The notes under the pieces are model-generated. The model was not told the origin of the DNA. It searched no databases and saw only the letters and a program-made list of their open reading frames with translations. A stretch of 28,642 nucleotides of DNA, from NCBI GenBank assembly GCA_938011325.1, contig CALLUD010000027.1, positions 1-28,642 of the forward strand, given 5' to 3'. The stretch comes from an uncultured Spartobacteria bacterium (GTDB lineage Bacteria; Verrucomicrobiota; Verrucomicrobiia; Chthoniobacterales; JAATET01). Positions 1 to 8,192 of this stretch are shown here, one piece after another (position 1 is the first letter of the stretch; each line of letters begins with the position of its first letter). The position numbers and the translations under genes are program-made.

Positions 1-127
1 GCAACGTCTTCTCCTCCACCGCAGGAACTCCACCCCCCTCCTGCGCTGCCGCGGGCATCCCCGCGCTCATCGAGATCATCGCAACGAGGCAAAACACCCC
101 GCGCCGCCACTTATTCCATGGTTTCAT
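1..127 (-). CDS. Exported protein, N-terminal fragment; probably ExbB/TolQ-like
   Basis: Only the first 42 codons lie in the window; the gene continues past the left edge. The reading starts MKPWNKWRRG, then has a hydrophobic stretch and an AAAQE cleavage-like site near residue 27, so it looks like a signal peptide. The start is well supported: AGGAGG lies six bases upstream (134-139), inside the last codons of the preceding TPR gene, which it overlaps by 17 bases. After the signal peptide comes a short linker reading VPAVEEKTL. Proton-channel proteins of the MotA/TolQ/ExbB family in Verrucomicrobia often carry such a leader and linker and often follow TPR genes. That identity is inference from context and the linker, because none of the ExbB core is visible. 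The exported nature is much better supported than the family. Confidence 0.6.
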   Translation of the reverse strand, partial: MKPWNKWRRGVFCLVAMISMSAGMPAAAQEGGGVPAVEEKTL

Positions 128-1046
128 CCTGAGCCTCCTTTTCCCTGTCCTGTTTCTTCAATTCCTCCGGCAGGCCGTTGAGGTATTCCTGCGACAATTG
201 CGCATACGGCGTGTCCGGATAGAGCATCACGATGTCGCGAGCCGACTCGATGGCGTTCGCATCATCCCCGTTGAACCGATGGACCCGCACCGCCCCCCAT
301 AGCCCTCGCGAAGCGGCTTCCGCGTCGGATCCAAAAAACAAATACGGATGAAGGTAGCGATCGAGCGCTGCCTCGTAGAGGCGCTGACGCGCGGGTCGAA
401 TGAAAACATCCTCCTGCCAGCGGGGATTCTCCTCCTGGAGTTTCTGCAGCTGCGCAAAATCCGCCTCGGCGAGAATGAAGGTCGCTTCAATGAGCACCTC
501 CGGGTCGTTCGATTCCTTCGCGAGCGCCTCCGCTTCGCTCACCGCATCGGCCGCCTTCCCGCACGCGACCATCGCGCGCAGCCGGCCCTGACGCGCCTCC
601 TTCCGCGCCTCGTCACTCCAGGCGCCCGCCTCAACCTGCTGGAACAGCGCCAGCGCCTCCTCCGGCTTGTTCTCGCGAAGCAATGCAAGCGCACAGGCAT
701 TCGCGAGTTCCGGCGCCGGCGACTTCGGCACATCAAGAAACGCACCCCACCTCCGCCACTCGCCACCGAGTGCCGCTGCGCCGGCATTCGGATCGCCCAG
801 CAACTTCTCCCGCGCCTCGCTCGGAGCAAATTCGATGCGATCGATCTGCGCCTTGGGCACCGTGACCGTCGCAGCACCGGCCGCGCCCACCGCGAGCTGC
901 AATTTTACGGACTCCCGGTCCGCGCCAATCACGCGGCCGACCTGCCGGGTGCCGGTCGCATCCTTGAGAAACACGGCATCCTGCGTTTCCTGCGCGCAAG
1001 CCAACGCCGCTCCGACAACACCTGCGAGAACCCCGCGCGCGATCAT
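111..1046 (-). CDS. Periplasmic TPR-repeat protein
   Basis: A 311-aa exported protein. Residues 1-18 form a signal peptide with an ACA|QE cleavage site. Residues about 24-75 form a small domain, predicted beta-rich, reading like a 'regulates modification or binding' barrel (QVGRVIGADRESVKLQL). Residues about 105-290 are helical repeats of TPR type (NACALALLRENKPEEALALF; a later copy ends in DIVMLYPDTPYAQLSQEYL). The C-terminus is highly charged. TPRs are protein-binding scaffolds, so no enzymatic role is claimed. The start overlaps the stop of the upstream 928-aa TPR gene as ATGA (1043-1046), a classic sign of translational coupling, and its own end overlaps the next gene. The three genes are probably one envelope operon. 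The 'C' in ALAC is not a good lipobox, so ordinary signal peptidase I export is preferred. Confidence 0.8.
   Translation of the reverse strand: MIARGVLAGVVGAALACAQETQDAVFLKDATGTRQVGRVIGADRESVKLQLAVGAAGAATVTVPKAQIDRIEFAPSEAREKLLGDPNAGAAALGGEWRRWGAFLDVPKSPAPELANACALALLRENKPEEALALFQQVEAGAWSDEARKEARQGRLRAMVACGKAADAVSEAEALAKESNDPEVLIEATFILAEADFAQLQKLQEENPRWQEDVFIRPARQRLYEAALDRYLHPYLFFGSDAEAASRGLWGAVRVHRFNGDDANAIESARDIVMLYPDTPYAQLSQEYLNGLPEELKKQDREKEAQDETME
134..139 (-). promoter_or_regulatory. Shine-Dalgarno site of the exported protein
   Basis: AGGAGG on the minus strand, six bases before the ATG at 127-125. It lies within the coding sequence of the 311-aa TPR gene and is one of few strong ribosome binding sites in this window. 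Confidence 0.7.
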
Positions 1047-3829
1047 CCCTGTCCTCCCATCGCCTCCAGGCGCTTCTTCGCGATTCCCGATTCCGGCGTG
1101 TCCCGCAACGTCTCGAGCTGCGTCAATTCCTCGTAGGTTCTGCGAGCGGCATCGAGATCCTGGAGCTGCTCAAACGCCTCGCCGCTGCTCAAATAGGCCT
1201 TCGCCACCCAATCCTGCCAGCGCGTGTGCATGATGTAGATGCGCTGGAAATACGGCACGGCCAGCTCCGGCTTTTTCTGCGCGAGATACATGCTGCCGAT
1301 GCGATACAGCGCCTCCGCCTTCTCCTGCCCTGGCACGTGGGAACTGGCCAGCAAGGCGTCGAGTGCCGCCTTCGCGCCCTCGAAATCGCGTCGTTTCTCA
1401 AGCAGCGCGGCCTTCGCGAGCATCACCTTTCCAAACAACAACGAGCCGACAGTCTGCGCTTCGAACCGATCGTAATGCGCCAGCGCCAGCGCCTCGTTGC
1501 CACGCGCCTCCTCAATCCGTCCAAGCGCCCACAGCGCGCGATCCTTCTGCGTCGCGCGCGGATTCCATTTCACAAGATCACGCCACATCTTCTCGGCCTC
1601 CTCCGGCCTGCCCGCCCGTTCGAGCGCGTCGGCAAAGTCGGCCATCAACAGCGGATTCGTTGTCGACGGTTCCGCGTAAACAAGCGCGCGGAGATGAAGA
1701 TTCTGCATCCGGTCCGGATCGGACTTCGCAAAAAACTGTCCCTGCGCCCACAGCGCCCGCATCGCGAGAGTTGGCTCATCGTCTGCCGTCGCCTGCTTCT
1801 CGAGTTCACGAAGCGCCGCGAGGTATTGCGCCTCCTCCCCGCCGCTGTAGAGCTTCCGCAACGCCGGGAACAGATCATCAACCGTGCGAATCGACGGATC
1901 CGTTCCATATTCGCGAATAGCCGTCCAATACGCCTCCCGCGCCCGGTCGATGTCTCCGTTCTGCCGATGTGCCCAGCCGATCCAGTAGATCGCCTCACCC
2001 ACCCGCGAACTCCTCGGATACTTCCCGACAAATTTCTCGAAGTGTTCGCGCATCCTGTCCGACTCTTCGAGTAACCGATACGCCTTCCCGATCTTGAAAT
2101 ATCCCTCCTCGAAAAACTTCGGCTCGGCATCGGGAATTCGCGAAAGCGCCGCGATCCCCCGCTCGAGATCCCCCTGCGCCATGTAGGCATCCCCGAGCAG
2201 CAGCAGCGCCTCGCTGCTCGACTCGCCGTGGGGATGCTTCTGCAGATACTGCAGAAATTCCCGAATCGCCGTCTGATAGTCCTTCAGCGATTGCGCCGCG
2301 TAGGCTCTGCGAAATTCCGCGAGCCCGCGATTTGGCCCCTCGGGATACTTCGCGAGATACTCGTCCATCACCTCGCGCGTCCGCTCGAATTGCTTGTCGA
2401 GCGAATACCCCATGCCGCACCAGTAGGCCGCCGGTTCCGCCAGCGCATGCTCCGGATACTCCTGCGCAAACTCCTCGAACACGGCAATCGCCGCCTGGTT
2501 CTGCTCGGCCAGCAAGCGGCTGAACCCTTCCATGAATTTCGCGCGCGGCGCAAAGTCCGACTTCGGGAATGCCTTCTGGATTCGCTCGAACGTCGCGATC
2601 GCGGCCGCCTGGTCATTCGCCTGCTGCTCGGCGATTCCCTGCAAATACAGCACGAGCGGAAGCTTGTCCGACTTCGGGAACTTCTCCTCGAACGCCTTCG
2701 CCGCGGCAATCGCCTTCGGCCAGCGCTCGATCGCCGACCAGCTCTGCACGAGATTCACGGAAGCCGACTCGACCACCGGGTCCGGCTCCATCTCCGCGAG
2801 CATCGCCTCCATGATCAGCGCCGCCTCGCGATACCGCCCCATGGCCTGGAACGCCGTCGCCAGACGCAGCCGCAACGCCGCGTCGAAACTCTCGATCTTC
2901 TGCAAATTGTCCAGCTCACGCTCGACCTTCGCGATCATCTGCTTGAGCTGAAACTTCCGGTATGGGTCCGCTGCCGGCTGGGCCTCCACCGCTTCCAGCG
3001 CCTCCTCCAGCTCGGTCAATCGCTGCTCCTGAAAATCGATCAGCCGTTTCTTGCTCCACACACGTTGCAACGTCTGGATCGCCTTCCGGTATTGCTTCTC
3101 CTCGAGAAAGGTTGAGCCGAGCTGCAGAGCGAGCATCTGGAAGGCTGCAACCTGGAGCATCTCGTCCATACGCGGAAACTCCTCCACCACGAGCGCAAGC
3201 GCGGCGTCCCGCTGGTCTTCCTGGAGCAGCGAGTAGAGCTCGAGCACGACCGCGCGGCCGCGATTCACGGGATTCATGCGGCTCTTCACTCCGCCGAAAT
3301 GCTTCGCCGCTTCGGCGAAATTGTCCTCGAGCAAAAATGTCGTGCCCGCCAAGAGCAACGCCTCCTCGGCCTGCTTCGAGTTCGGAAACTCCTTCATGAA
3401 CTCCGCCAGCACCTTGCGCGCCTCCCCGTATTCCCGGGTCTGCACCAGCGAGACGCCCTTGTAGAAAACCAGATCCTCCTTTTGCGCCGCCGTGGGCGCG
3501 GGTTCCTGCTTCAGCGCCTCCTCGATCACTTCGAGCGCCTCGTCGAATTTCTGCAAATGGAGCAGCCCCATCGCGAGCGGGTAGCGCGCCTTCGTCATCG
3601 CGGCCCTGCCCTGCTCGGACCGTCCATAGTCCGCCTCGAATTTCTGGAAACCCGCGACAGCCTCTTTATAGTTCCCGGCGTTGAAATCGTTGATCGCTTT
3701 GAGGAGCGTTTCCTCCGCGGTCAGCTCCGATACGCGCACCCCATCATGCGCCACCAATGGCGTCATCGAACCGACCACCCATCCGGCCAGGCCGATTACT
3801 CCTGCACGAATCACGCTTCTACCCCGCAT
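1043..3829 (-). CDS. Large periplasmic TPR protein
   Basis: A 928-aa exported solenoid. The frame is open up to 3943, but the ATG at 3829 is chosen because it begins a good signal peptide (MRGRSVIRAG, hydrophobic core, LVA|HD cleavage near residue 27) and avoids overlap with the divergent gene starting at 3891. An ATG at 3874 is an alternative giving a longer N-region; neither has a clear ribosome site. The mature protein is almost entirely TPR-like helical pairs, for example FNAGNYKEAVAGFQKFEADYG near the N-terminus and LLLLGDAYMAQGDLERGIAAL in the middle, similar to YfiO/BamD and YbgF/CpoB-type repeats. It probably acts as a periplasmic scaffold. It opens the operon that continues with the 311-aa TPR protein and the probable ExbB-like protein, suggesting a Tol/Ton-like energised envelope complex (inference). 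Confidence 0.82.
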   Translation of the reverse strand: MRGRSVIRAGVIGLAGWVVGSMTPLVAHDGVRVSELTAEETLLKAINDFNAGNYKEAVAGFQKFEADYGRSEQGRAAMTKARYPLAMGLLHLQKFDEALEVIEEALKQEPAPTAAQKEDLVFYKGVSLVQTREYGEARKVLAEFMKEFPNSKQAEEALLLAGTTFLLEDNFAEAAKHFGGVKSRMNPVNRGRAVVLELYSLLQEDQRDAALALVVEEFPRMDEMLQVAAFQMLALQLGSTFLEEKQYRKAIQTLQRVWSKKRLIDFQEQRLTELEEALEAVEAQPAADPYRKFQLKQMIAKVERELDNLQKIESFDAALRLRLATAFQAMGRYREAALIMEAMLAEMEPDPVVESASVNLVQSWSAIERWPKAIAAAKAFEEKFPKSDKLPLVLYLQGIAEQQANDQAAAIATFERIQKAFPKSDFAPRAKFMEGFSRLLAEQNQAAIAVFEEFAQEYPEHALAEPAAYWCGMGYSLDKQFERTREVMDEYLAKYPEGPNRGLAEFRRAYAAQSLKDYQTAIREFLQYLQKHPHGESSSEALLLLGDAYMAQGDLERGIAALSRIPDAEPKFFEEGYFKIGKAYRLLEESDRMREHFEKFVGKYPRSSRVGEAIYWIGWAHRQNGDIDRAREAYWTAIREYGTDPSIRTVDDLFPALRKLYSGGEEAQYLAALRELEKQATADDEPTLAMRALWAQGQFFAKSDPDRMQNLHLRALVYAEPSTTNPLLMADFADALERAGRPEEAEKMWRDLVKWNPRATQKDRALWALGRIEEARGNEALALAHYDRFEAQTVGSLLFGKVMLAKAALLEKRRDFEGAKAALDALLASSHVPGQEKAEALYRIGSMYLAQKKPELAVPYFQRIYIMHTRWQDWVAKAYLSSGEAFEQLQDLDAARRTYEELTQLETLRDTPESGIAKKRLEAMGGQG

Positions 3830-3890
3830 GCCCGCTTCGTGGTAACGCCTCCGTTGCGAAAAGACCTGTGACATTTCCGCCACACAACCG

Positions 3891-4919
3891 ATGCTCTCCT
3901 GCGTGAACCCTGACCTCGAAACCACGCTGCTCGACGCGATCACCCAGCCAGCCGACGCCGGCCGCTTCGACGCCCTTTTTCTCGAGGTTCACGAATTTCA
4001 AAAATCCGCCAATCCCGCCTACGCCGCCTATTGCCGCAACTTTCCACCGGCACGGCGTTGGCAGGAGATTCCCGCGCTGCCTCAACGCATCTTCAAGGAG
4101 CATGCGATTCGCAGCTTTCCTGCGTCGGAAACGACACGAACCTTCCGCACGAGCGGCACAACCGGGGAAGGTTACGGCGAGCATCATTTTCGATCTCTGG
4201 CGCTTTACGAAGCCTGCTCCAGACAGGGCTGGGAGCTCGCAGGTCTTGGCGGCCGCAAGGTCGTTTCCCTGATACCGCCCTCCAGCGAAGCGCCGCACTC
4301 ATCCCTGAGCCAGATGGCCTCGTGGCTTTGTTCCGACCCCGGAGCAGTTTTCGTGCACGACGGCCGGATGGATTGGGACGGACTCGAGAAATTCCTCGCC
4401 TCCTCCGGAGAGCCGCTCGTGCTCTTCGGCACCGCGCTCGCCTTCCTCGCGTGGTTCGAGCGATTGGGAAACCGGGCGCTCCATCTGCCGGCCGGCAGCA
4501 TCGCCGTGGAAACCGGCGGCTACAAAGGCACGGGCCGCGAGGTCGCCAGGCCCGATCTCTACGCGATGTTCACGGCGCGCCTCGGCCTCCCCGCCGGGGC
4601 CATCGTCAACGAATACGGCATGACCGAGCTCTCCTCCCAATTCTACTCGCGCGGCACCGGCACCCCGCACATTGCGCCGCCCTGGGCGCGCGGACTCGTG
4701 GTCGACCCGGCCAGTGGAAAAGAGGTCGACGATGGAGAAACCGGTGTCCTGCGGCTCTTCGATGCCGCGAATCTCTGGTCCGTCTGCGCCGTGCAGACCC
4801 AGGATCTCGCCATCCGGCGCGGCGGCGACTTCGAGCTGATCGGTCGTGACCCGGCGGCTTTACCTCGCGGCTGCTCACGTGCCGCCGACGAGATGCTGCA
4901 GGCGCAACGGCGCGCCTGA
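3891..4919 (+). CDS. LuxE-like acyl-protein synthetase
   Basis: A 342-aa protein of the LuxE / adenylate-forming superfamily. FRTSGTTG (residues 85-92) matches the phosphate-binding loop of acyl-adenylating enzymes, and EYGMTELSSQ (241-250) matches the downstream adenylate-binding motif. In luminous bacteria LuxE activates a fatty acid with ATP and carries it on a cysteine close to its own C-terminus. Here Cys328, 14 residues from the end in PRGCSRAADE, is in a comparable place. There are no luxC, luxD, luxA or luxB genes nearby, so bioluminescence is not implied; the acyl acceptor and pathway are unknown. The gene is transcribed away from the TPR operon with 61 bases between starts, and converges on the permease gene with an 8-base gap. 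No clear ribosome site precedes the chosen ATG. Confidence 0.75.
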   Translation: MLSCVNPDLETTLLDAITQPADAGRFDALFLEVHEFQKSANPAYAAYCRNFPPARRWQEIPALPQRIFKEHAIRSFPASETTRTFRTSGTTGEGYGEHHFRSLALYEACSRQGWELAGLGGRKVVSLIPPSSEAPHSSLSQMASWLCSDPGAVFVHDGRMDWDGLEKFLASSGEPLVLFGTALAFLAWFERLGNRALHLPAGSIAVETGGYKGTGREVARPDLYAMFTARLGLPAGAIVNEYGMTELSSQFYSRGTGTPHIAPPWARGLVVDPASGKEVDDGETGVLRLFDAANLWSVCAVQTQDLAIRRGGDFELIGRDPAALPRGCSRAADEMLQAQRRA

Positions 4920-4927
4920 TTCCACCG

Positions 4928-6235
4928 TTACTCGTAGCGGAGCGCCTTCACCGGATCGAGGCGTGCGGCAAAGAACGCGGGAATCAACGCCGCCAGCGAG
5001 CAGATCATGAACGCGCTCACGCAAATGATCGCGACATCGCCCGGCACGATCTTCGCGGGAATCTCGTTGAACTGATAGACCGACGCGGGAAACACCTCGA
5101 TTCCAAGCGCACTGGCGAGGAAGTCGCGCGTCTCGTTGCGAAAGCGAATCAGCGTCATTCCCAGAGCCAGCCCGGTCAGCGTGCCAAAAAATCCAACGAC
5201 CATCCCCTGCGCGAGGAACACCCCCACAATCTGCCCGGTTCTCGCACCCAGCGCTTTCAGAATGCCGATCTCACGGGTCTTCTGCACGGTCACCGTGATC
5301 AGCGTGTTCATGATGCCAAACGCGGCGACAAGAATGATGAACATCAGCAGGAAAAACATCACGCCGCGCTCCATCCGGATCGCATCGAAGAGCTGCTTGT
5401 TCATTTCGAACCACGTGGTGACGAAATGCGGATACCCCACCCGCTCCATGATCGCCTCCTTCGTCTGCTCCGCGGCAAACGGGTCGCTCGTCCGCACCGC
5501 CAGCCCGTGCACACTGTCATCGAGGCCATACATTTCCTGCCCGAGGTAAAGCGGCACAAAAACAAACTCACTGTCGTAAAGATACCGTCCGCTCTCGAAG
5601 ATTCCGGTCACTTCCAGCTCGTTCGGCAGCACCATCTCGCGAACCTCTTCGAGGGACGCCTCGCTCTGTCCCGCCTTCTCGCGCTGGTCGATTTCCGCGC
5701 TGATCGCCTCGAGATTGCTCGGCGCATAGATCTTGAGACGATCCCCGACCTGCAGGCCGAGAATCCGCGCCAGCTCCGAGCCGACGACACACTTGTCGCC
5801 ATCGAGGTCGAATTCGCCGACCATTCGCAACTGGTCGAAATTCAGCACTCCCCGCTCCTTCTCCGGATCGACCCCGCGAATCTTCGGCGCCCAGACCTGA
5901 TGATCGAATTTCACGAGCACCGGCCCCTGCATGAACGGCGCAATCGCAACCACTCCCGGCACGTTCTCCATCTCGGCCGCGACTTCGCGCCAGTCGGAGA
6001 ACGGCGCGCGCTGACCCGTCGTCACCATGATGTGCGCGTCGAAGCCGATCACCTTTTTCTGCAGCTCCAGCTCGAAGCCCTTCATCACGGCGATCACCAG
6101 AATCAGCACCGTGATGCCGAGCGTCACACCGATGATTGAGATCAGCGTGATCACCGATACGAACGTGCGCTTCGGTTTGAGGTAGCGAAGCGCAAGAAAC
6201 AGGCTGAACGATTTCTTCACGGAAGCGCACAACAT
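4928..6235 (-). CDS. LolC/LolE-type ABC transporter permease
   Basis: A 435-aa inner-membrane protein of the FtsX/MacB permease family, closest in design to LolC/LolE, which extract lipoproteins from the inner membrane for transport to the outer membrane. One membrane helix at about 28-51 is followed by a large periplasmic domain (about 52-290, including GFDAHIMV and APKIRGVDPEKE) and three C-terminal helices (about 293-318, 338-362, 399-424). QKTREIGILKALGA (318-331) is the conserved cytoplasmic coupling segment, and the protein ends LDPVKALRYE, as is typical. The frame opens at 6259, but the ATG at 6235 leaves the usual short N-tail before ALRYLKPKR. LolC and LolE cannot be told apart here, and no LolD ATPase is in the window. 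Confidence 0.88.
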   Translation of the reverse strand: MLCASVKKSFSLFLALRYLKPKRTFVSVITLISIIGVTLGITVLILVIAVMKGFELELQKKVIGFDAHIMVTTGQRAPFSDWREVAAEMENVPGVVAIAPFMQGPVLVKFDHQVWAPKIRGVDPEKERGVLNFDQLRMVGEFDLDGDKCVVGSELARILGLQVGDRLKIYAPSNLEAISAEIDQREKAGQSEASLEEVREMVLPNELEVTGIFESGRYLYDSEFVFVPLYLGQEMYGLDDSVHGLAVRTSDPFAAEQTKEAIMERVGYPHFVTTWFEMNKQLFDAIRMERGVMFFLLMFIILVAAFGIMNTLITVTVQKTREIGILKALGARTGQIVGVFLAQGMVVGFFGTLTGLALGMTLIRFRNETRDFLASALGIEVFPASVYQFNEIPAKIVPGDVAIICVSAFMICSLAALIPAFFAARLDPVKALRYE

Positions 6236-6366
6236 GGCCGGCCCCCGCCGCCGCCGCAAAGCGAAATTCTTGGGCCCCCGTATCGCCCCTGCGCCCGGCT
6301 CTCAGCCACCTGCGATTTTCCGCTTCCCCACGGCGCGTGGCGGCTCGAGCAACCGGGCAAACGGAA

Positions 6367-6981
6367 CTACCAGTTGTCGCCGTCGAGCACGACGCGGCGC
6401 ACACTGCCATCGGCAAACACCACGTTCATCGCGCTGGTTCCGACCCCTCGGTCGTGCGGACCGACACCATTCTCGGCATAGTCCATCAGCAACCGCACGC
6501 GACTCAGCGGCACCGTAAACTGGCCAAAAGGCCCGCGAATGGTCGGACTCGAAATCGACTCGTCCTCGAAAAACGGCAGCCACTCGTAGCTCGATCCCTT
6601 CCAGGCAAAATAGCTGGTATTCCGGCCGGTCTGGGAGCCCGCATTCCGGATGTCGGCCGGGCATTTCAACACATCCCTCGACCCGCCTTGCGACTCCACC
6701 AGCTCCGGCAGGGTCCAGATTTTCCCCGCCTCGTTGCCGCCATGGACCGGATCCGTCGGATCGTTCTCGATGCGCGGGAAGCGGTTGTTGTTCTCCTGCG
6801 CCGCGGTGAGGATGAGCGTCGAGATCTGGCGCAGATTGTTCGCGCAACGCGCGTTGTCGGCCGCGCCCACCATCTTCTTGTAGGCCGGCGTGAACAGCGT
6901 CGCGAGCAGCGCCACGATCGCCACCACGACGAGCAGCTCAATCAACGTGAACGCGCGGATGGAAGATCGCCTCCGGTTCAC
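6367..6981 (-). CDS. Type II secretion-like pseudopilin (prepilin N-methylation motif)
   Basis: A 204-aa protein with a class III prepilin leader: basic MNRRRSSIRA followed by FTLIELLVVVAIVALLATLF. Cleavage by prepilin peptidase would fall before Phe11, leaving Glu at mature position 5; the -1 residue is Ala rather than the usual Gly. The globular part contains RCANNLRQI (45-53) and ends with VVFADGSVRRV, the ADG-type signature common in the abundant pseudopilins of Verrucomicrobia and Planctomycetes. Such proteins form short periplasmic pseudopili or secretion fibres. The start codon is GTG, overlapping the stop of the upstream STN-like gene as GTGA (6978-6981), so the two are probably translated together. 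The true assembly partner is not in the window. Confidence 0.88.
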   Translation of the reverse strand: MNRRRSSIRAFTLIELLVVVAIVALLATLFTPAYKKMVGAADNARCANNLRQISTLILTAAQENNNRFPRIENDPTDPVHGGNEAGKIWTLPELVESQGGSRDVLKCPADIRNAGSQTGRNTSYFAWKGSSYEWLPFFEDESISSPTIRGPFGQFTVPLSRVRLLMDYAENGVGPHDRGVGTSAMNVVFADGSVRRVVLDGDNW

Positions 6982-7997
6982 TGCCGACGCTCCTCCCGAT
7001 CCTGCACCACACGACGATAAAACTGCGTGCGCTCCTCGACGGATCGCGACGCGCCCATCTTCGTCATCACGTCACGCCGCGACATTTCCTCCATGTGCGC
7101 CTCGATCTTCTCCTGGCGTTCCTCCGGCGGCAGATCCCGAATCTCCTCGAAGAACTTCCGCCGCTCTTCGAGTCGCTGGCGCGCATCTTCCTGCTGGTCC
7201 TTCGGGAGCGCCGCAATGCGGGCCAGTGCCCGGGCTTCCATCATTGCCGGATCGCCTCCCTGCCTCGGCGGGCCTTGAGGCCGTGCATCAGGTCCGCGGG
7301 ATGCGTTGTTCCCGCCCTGCGCATCCGGCGGCGGTGGTGGCGCTTCCCCGCGGTCACTCAACTGCACCTCCCGTTTCTGGAGCAAAATGACATCTGCAAA
7401 CGCCCCTCCGGCCGTCTTCGCCAGCTCCGCCACGGCCCGGACCGGCGTCCCCTCGGACGGCGCCTTCGCCACCGTCGGATTCCAGTCCTCCGGCACCCAG
7501 AATTCTCCATCCAGGATCTGGGATGCCTGGTTGAGATAGGCATGGAGGGTCGCCTCCTGCTCGACGGTCGGCGTCCACTTTTCACTTCGCGGATCGATTC
7601 CGCCCGCACCGCCCGGCCCCGGTCCGCCGAAGGCAAATCGCCTCCAGCCCGTCGTCGTTCCATTTCCGGAAAAATCGAGCAACGCGGCGTCGATCACCTT
7701 CGAGTTCGGTGCGGTGACGTAGGCCACCGACCAGCGGGCGCCGATCGTGTTTGCGAAAATCTCCAGCGCGCGGACAAGCGTCACCTTGTGCACGTGCAGC
7801 GACGCCTTCAAATCCGGCGGAAGGTTCGTGGCGATTCGCACATGCCCCTGCCGCTCGAGCTTGCGAACGATTTCCGCGACCGGAGCATCCTTCACATCAA
7901 TCGTGATGAGCCCCCAGCCATCCCAGATGCGCCAGGCGACATTCGCCACCAGCAGCACGGCCACCACCGCCATCCCTATCCGAACTCGAGTATTCAT
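6978..7997 (-). CDS. Membrane-anchored STN-like protein with Spy/CpxP-like tail
   Basis: A 339-aa protein of unknown function. Residues 7-24 form a signal anchor. Residues about 30-90 (ITIDVKDAPVAEIVRKL ... VTLVRALEIFANTIGARWSV) have the pattern of an STN/secretin N-terminal domain, the small fold found in secretins and TonB-dependent transducers. A second, weaker copy may lie at about 165-210. A Pro/Gly/Gln-rich linker (about 218-250) leads to a long charged helical region (251-339, with LPKDQQEDARQRLEERR and LPPEERQEKIEAHMEEM) resembling the LTxxQ-type helices of Spy/CpxP chaperones. It is coupled to the pseudopilin gene by a 4-base overlap, which suggests a role in a secretion pilus or its quality control (inference). 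GAAGG directly abuts the ATG, giving poor ribosome spacing. Confidence 0.72.
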   Translation of the reverse strand: MNTRVRIGMAVVAVLLVANVAWRIWDGWGLITIDVKDAPVAEIVRKLERQGHVRIATNLPPDLKASLHVHKVTLVRALEIFANTIGARWSVAYVTAPNSKVIDAALLDFSGNGTTTGWRRFAFGGPGPGGAGGIDPRSEKWTPTVEQEATLHAYLNQASQILDGEFWVPEDWNPTVAKAPSEGTPVRAVAELAKTAGGAFADVILLQKREVQLSDRGEAPPPPPDAQGGNNASRGPDARPQGPPRQGGDPAMMEARALARIAALPKDQQEDARQRLEERRKFFEEIRDLPPEERQEKIEAHMEEMSRRDVMTKMGASRSVEERTQFYRRVVQDREERRQ

Positions 7998-8151
7998 CCT
8001 TCAATCATCGCTCAACCATCCGCGCACGCGAGCGCTTTGCCGCGTGCAAATTGATCCTGCCGATGAAACTCGGACGCCCGGTCAACGGTTGCTGGAAATT
8101 TTCCGGTGCGCAGGACCTCGCGCACGTCTCGCGATTGCAGGCTTCCTGGCA

Positions 8152-8178
8152 ACCGGAGTTCGACTCTGGAACTCCGGT
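8152..8178 (-). terminator. Hairpin downstream of the GH43 gene
   Basis: A perfect 10-base-pair inverted repeat (ACCGGAGTTC / GAACTCCGGT) with a 7-base loop, starting 14 bases after the GH43 stop codon on the minus strand. No proper T tract follows, so it may be a weak terminator or an mRNA 3' stabiliser. The rest of the 7998-8192 gap shows nothing else I can support. Confidence 0.5.
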
Positions 8179-8192
8179 GTCTGCGCATTCGC

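Noticed and set aside
990..1046. Lipoprotein signal in the 311-aa TPR protein (ALAC)
   Set aside because: The residues before Cys do not fit a lipobox well, and ACA|QE is a good signal peptidase I site.
3830..3943. Longer N-terminus for the 928-aa TPR protein
   Set aside because: It would place about 38 residues before a good signal peptide and overlap the divergent LuxE-like gene.
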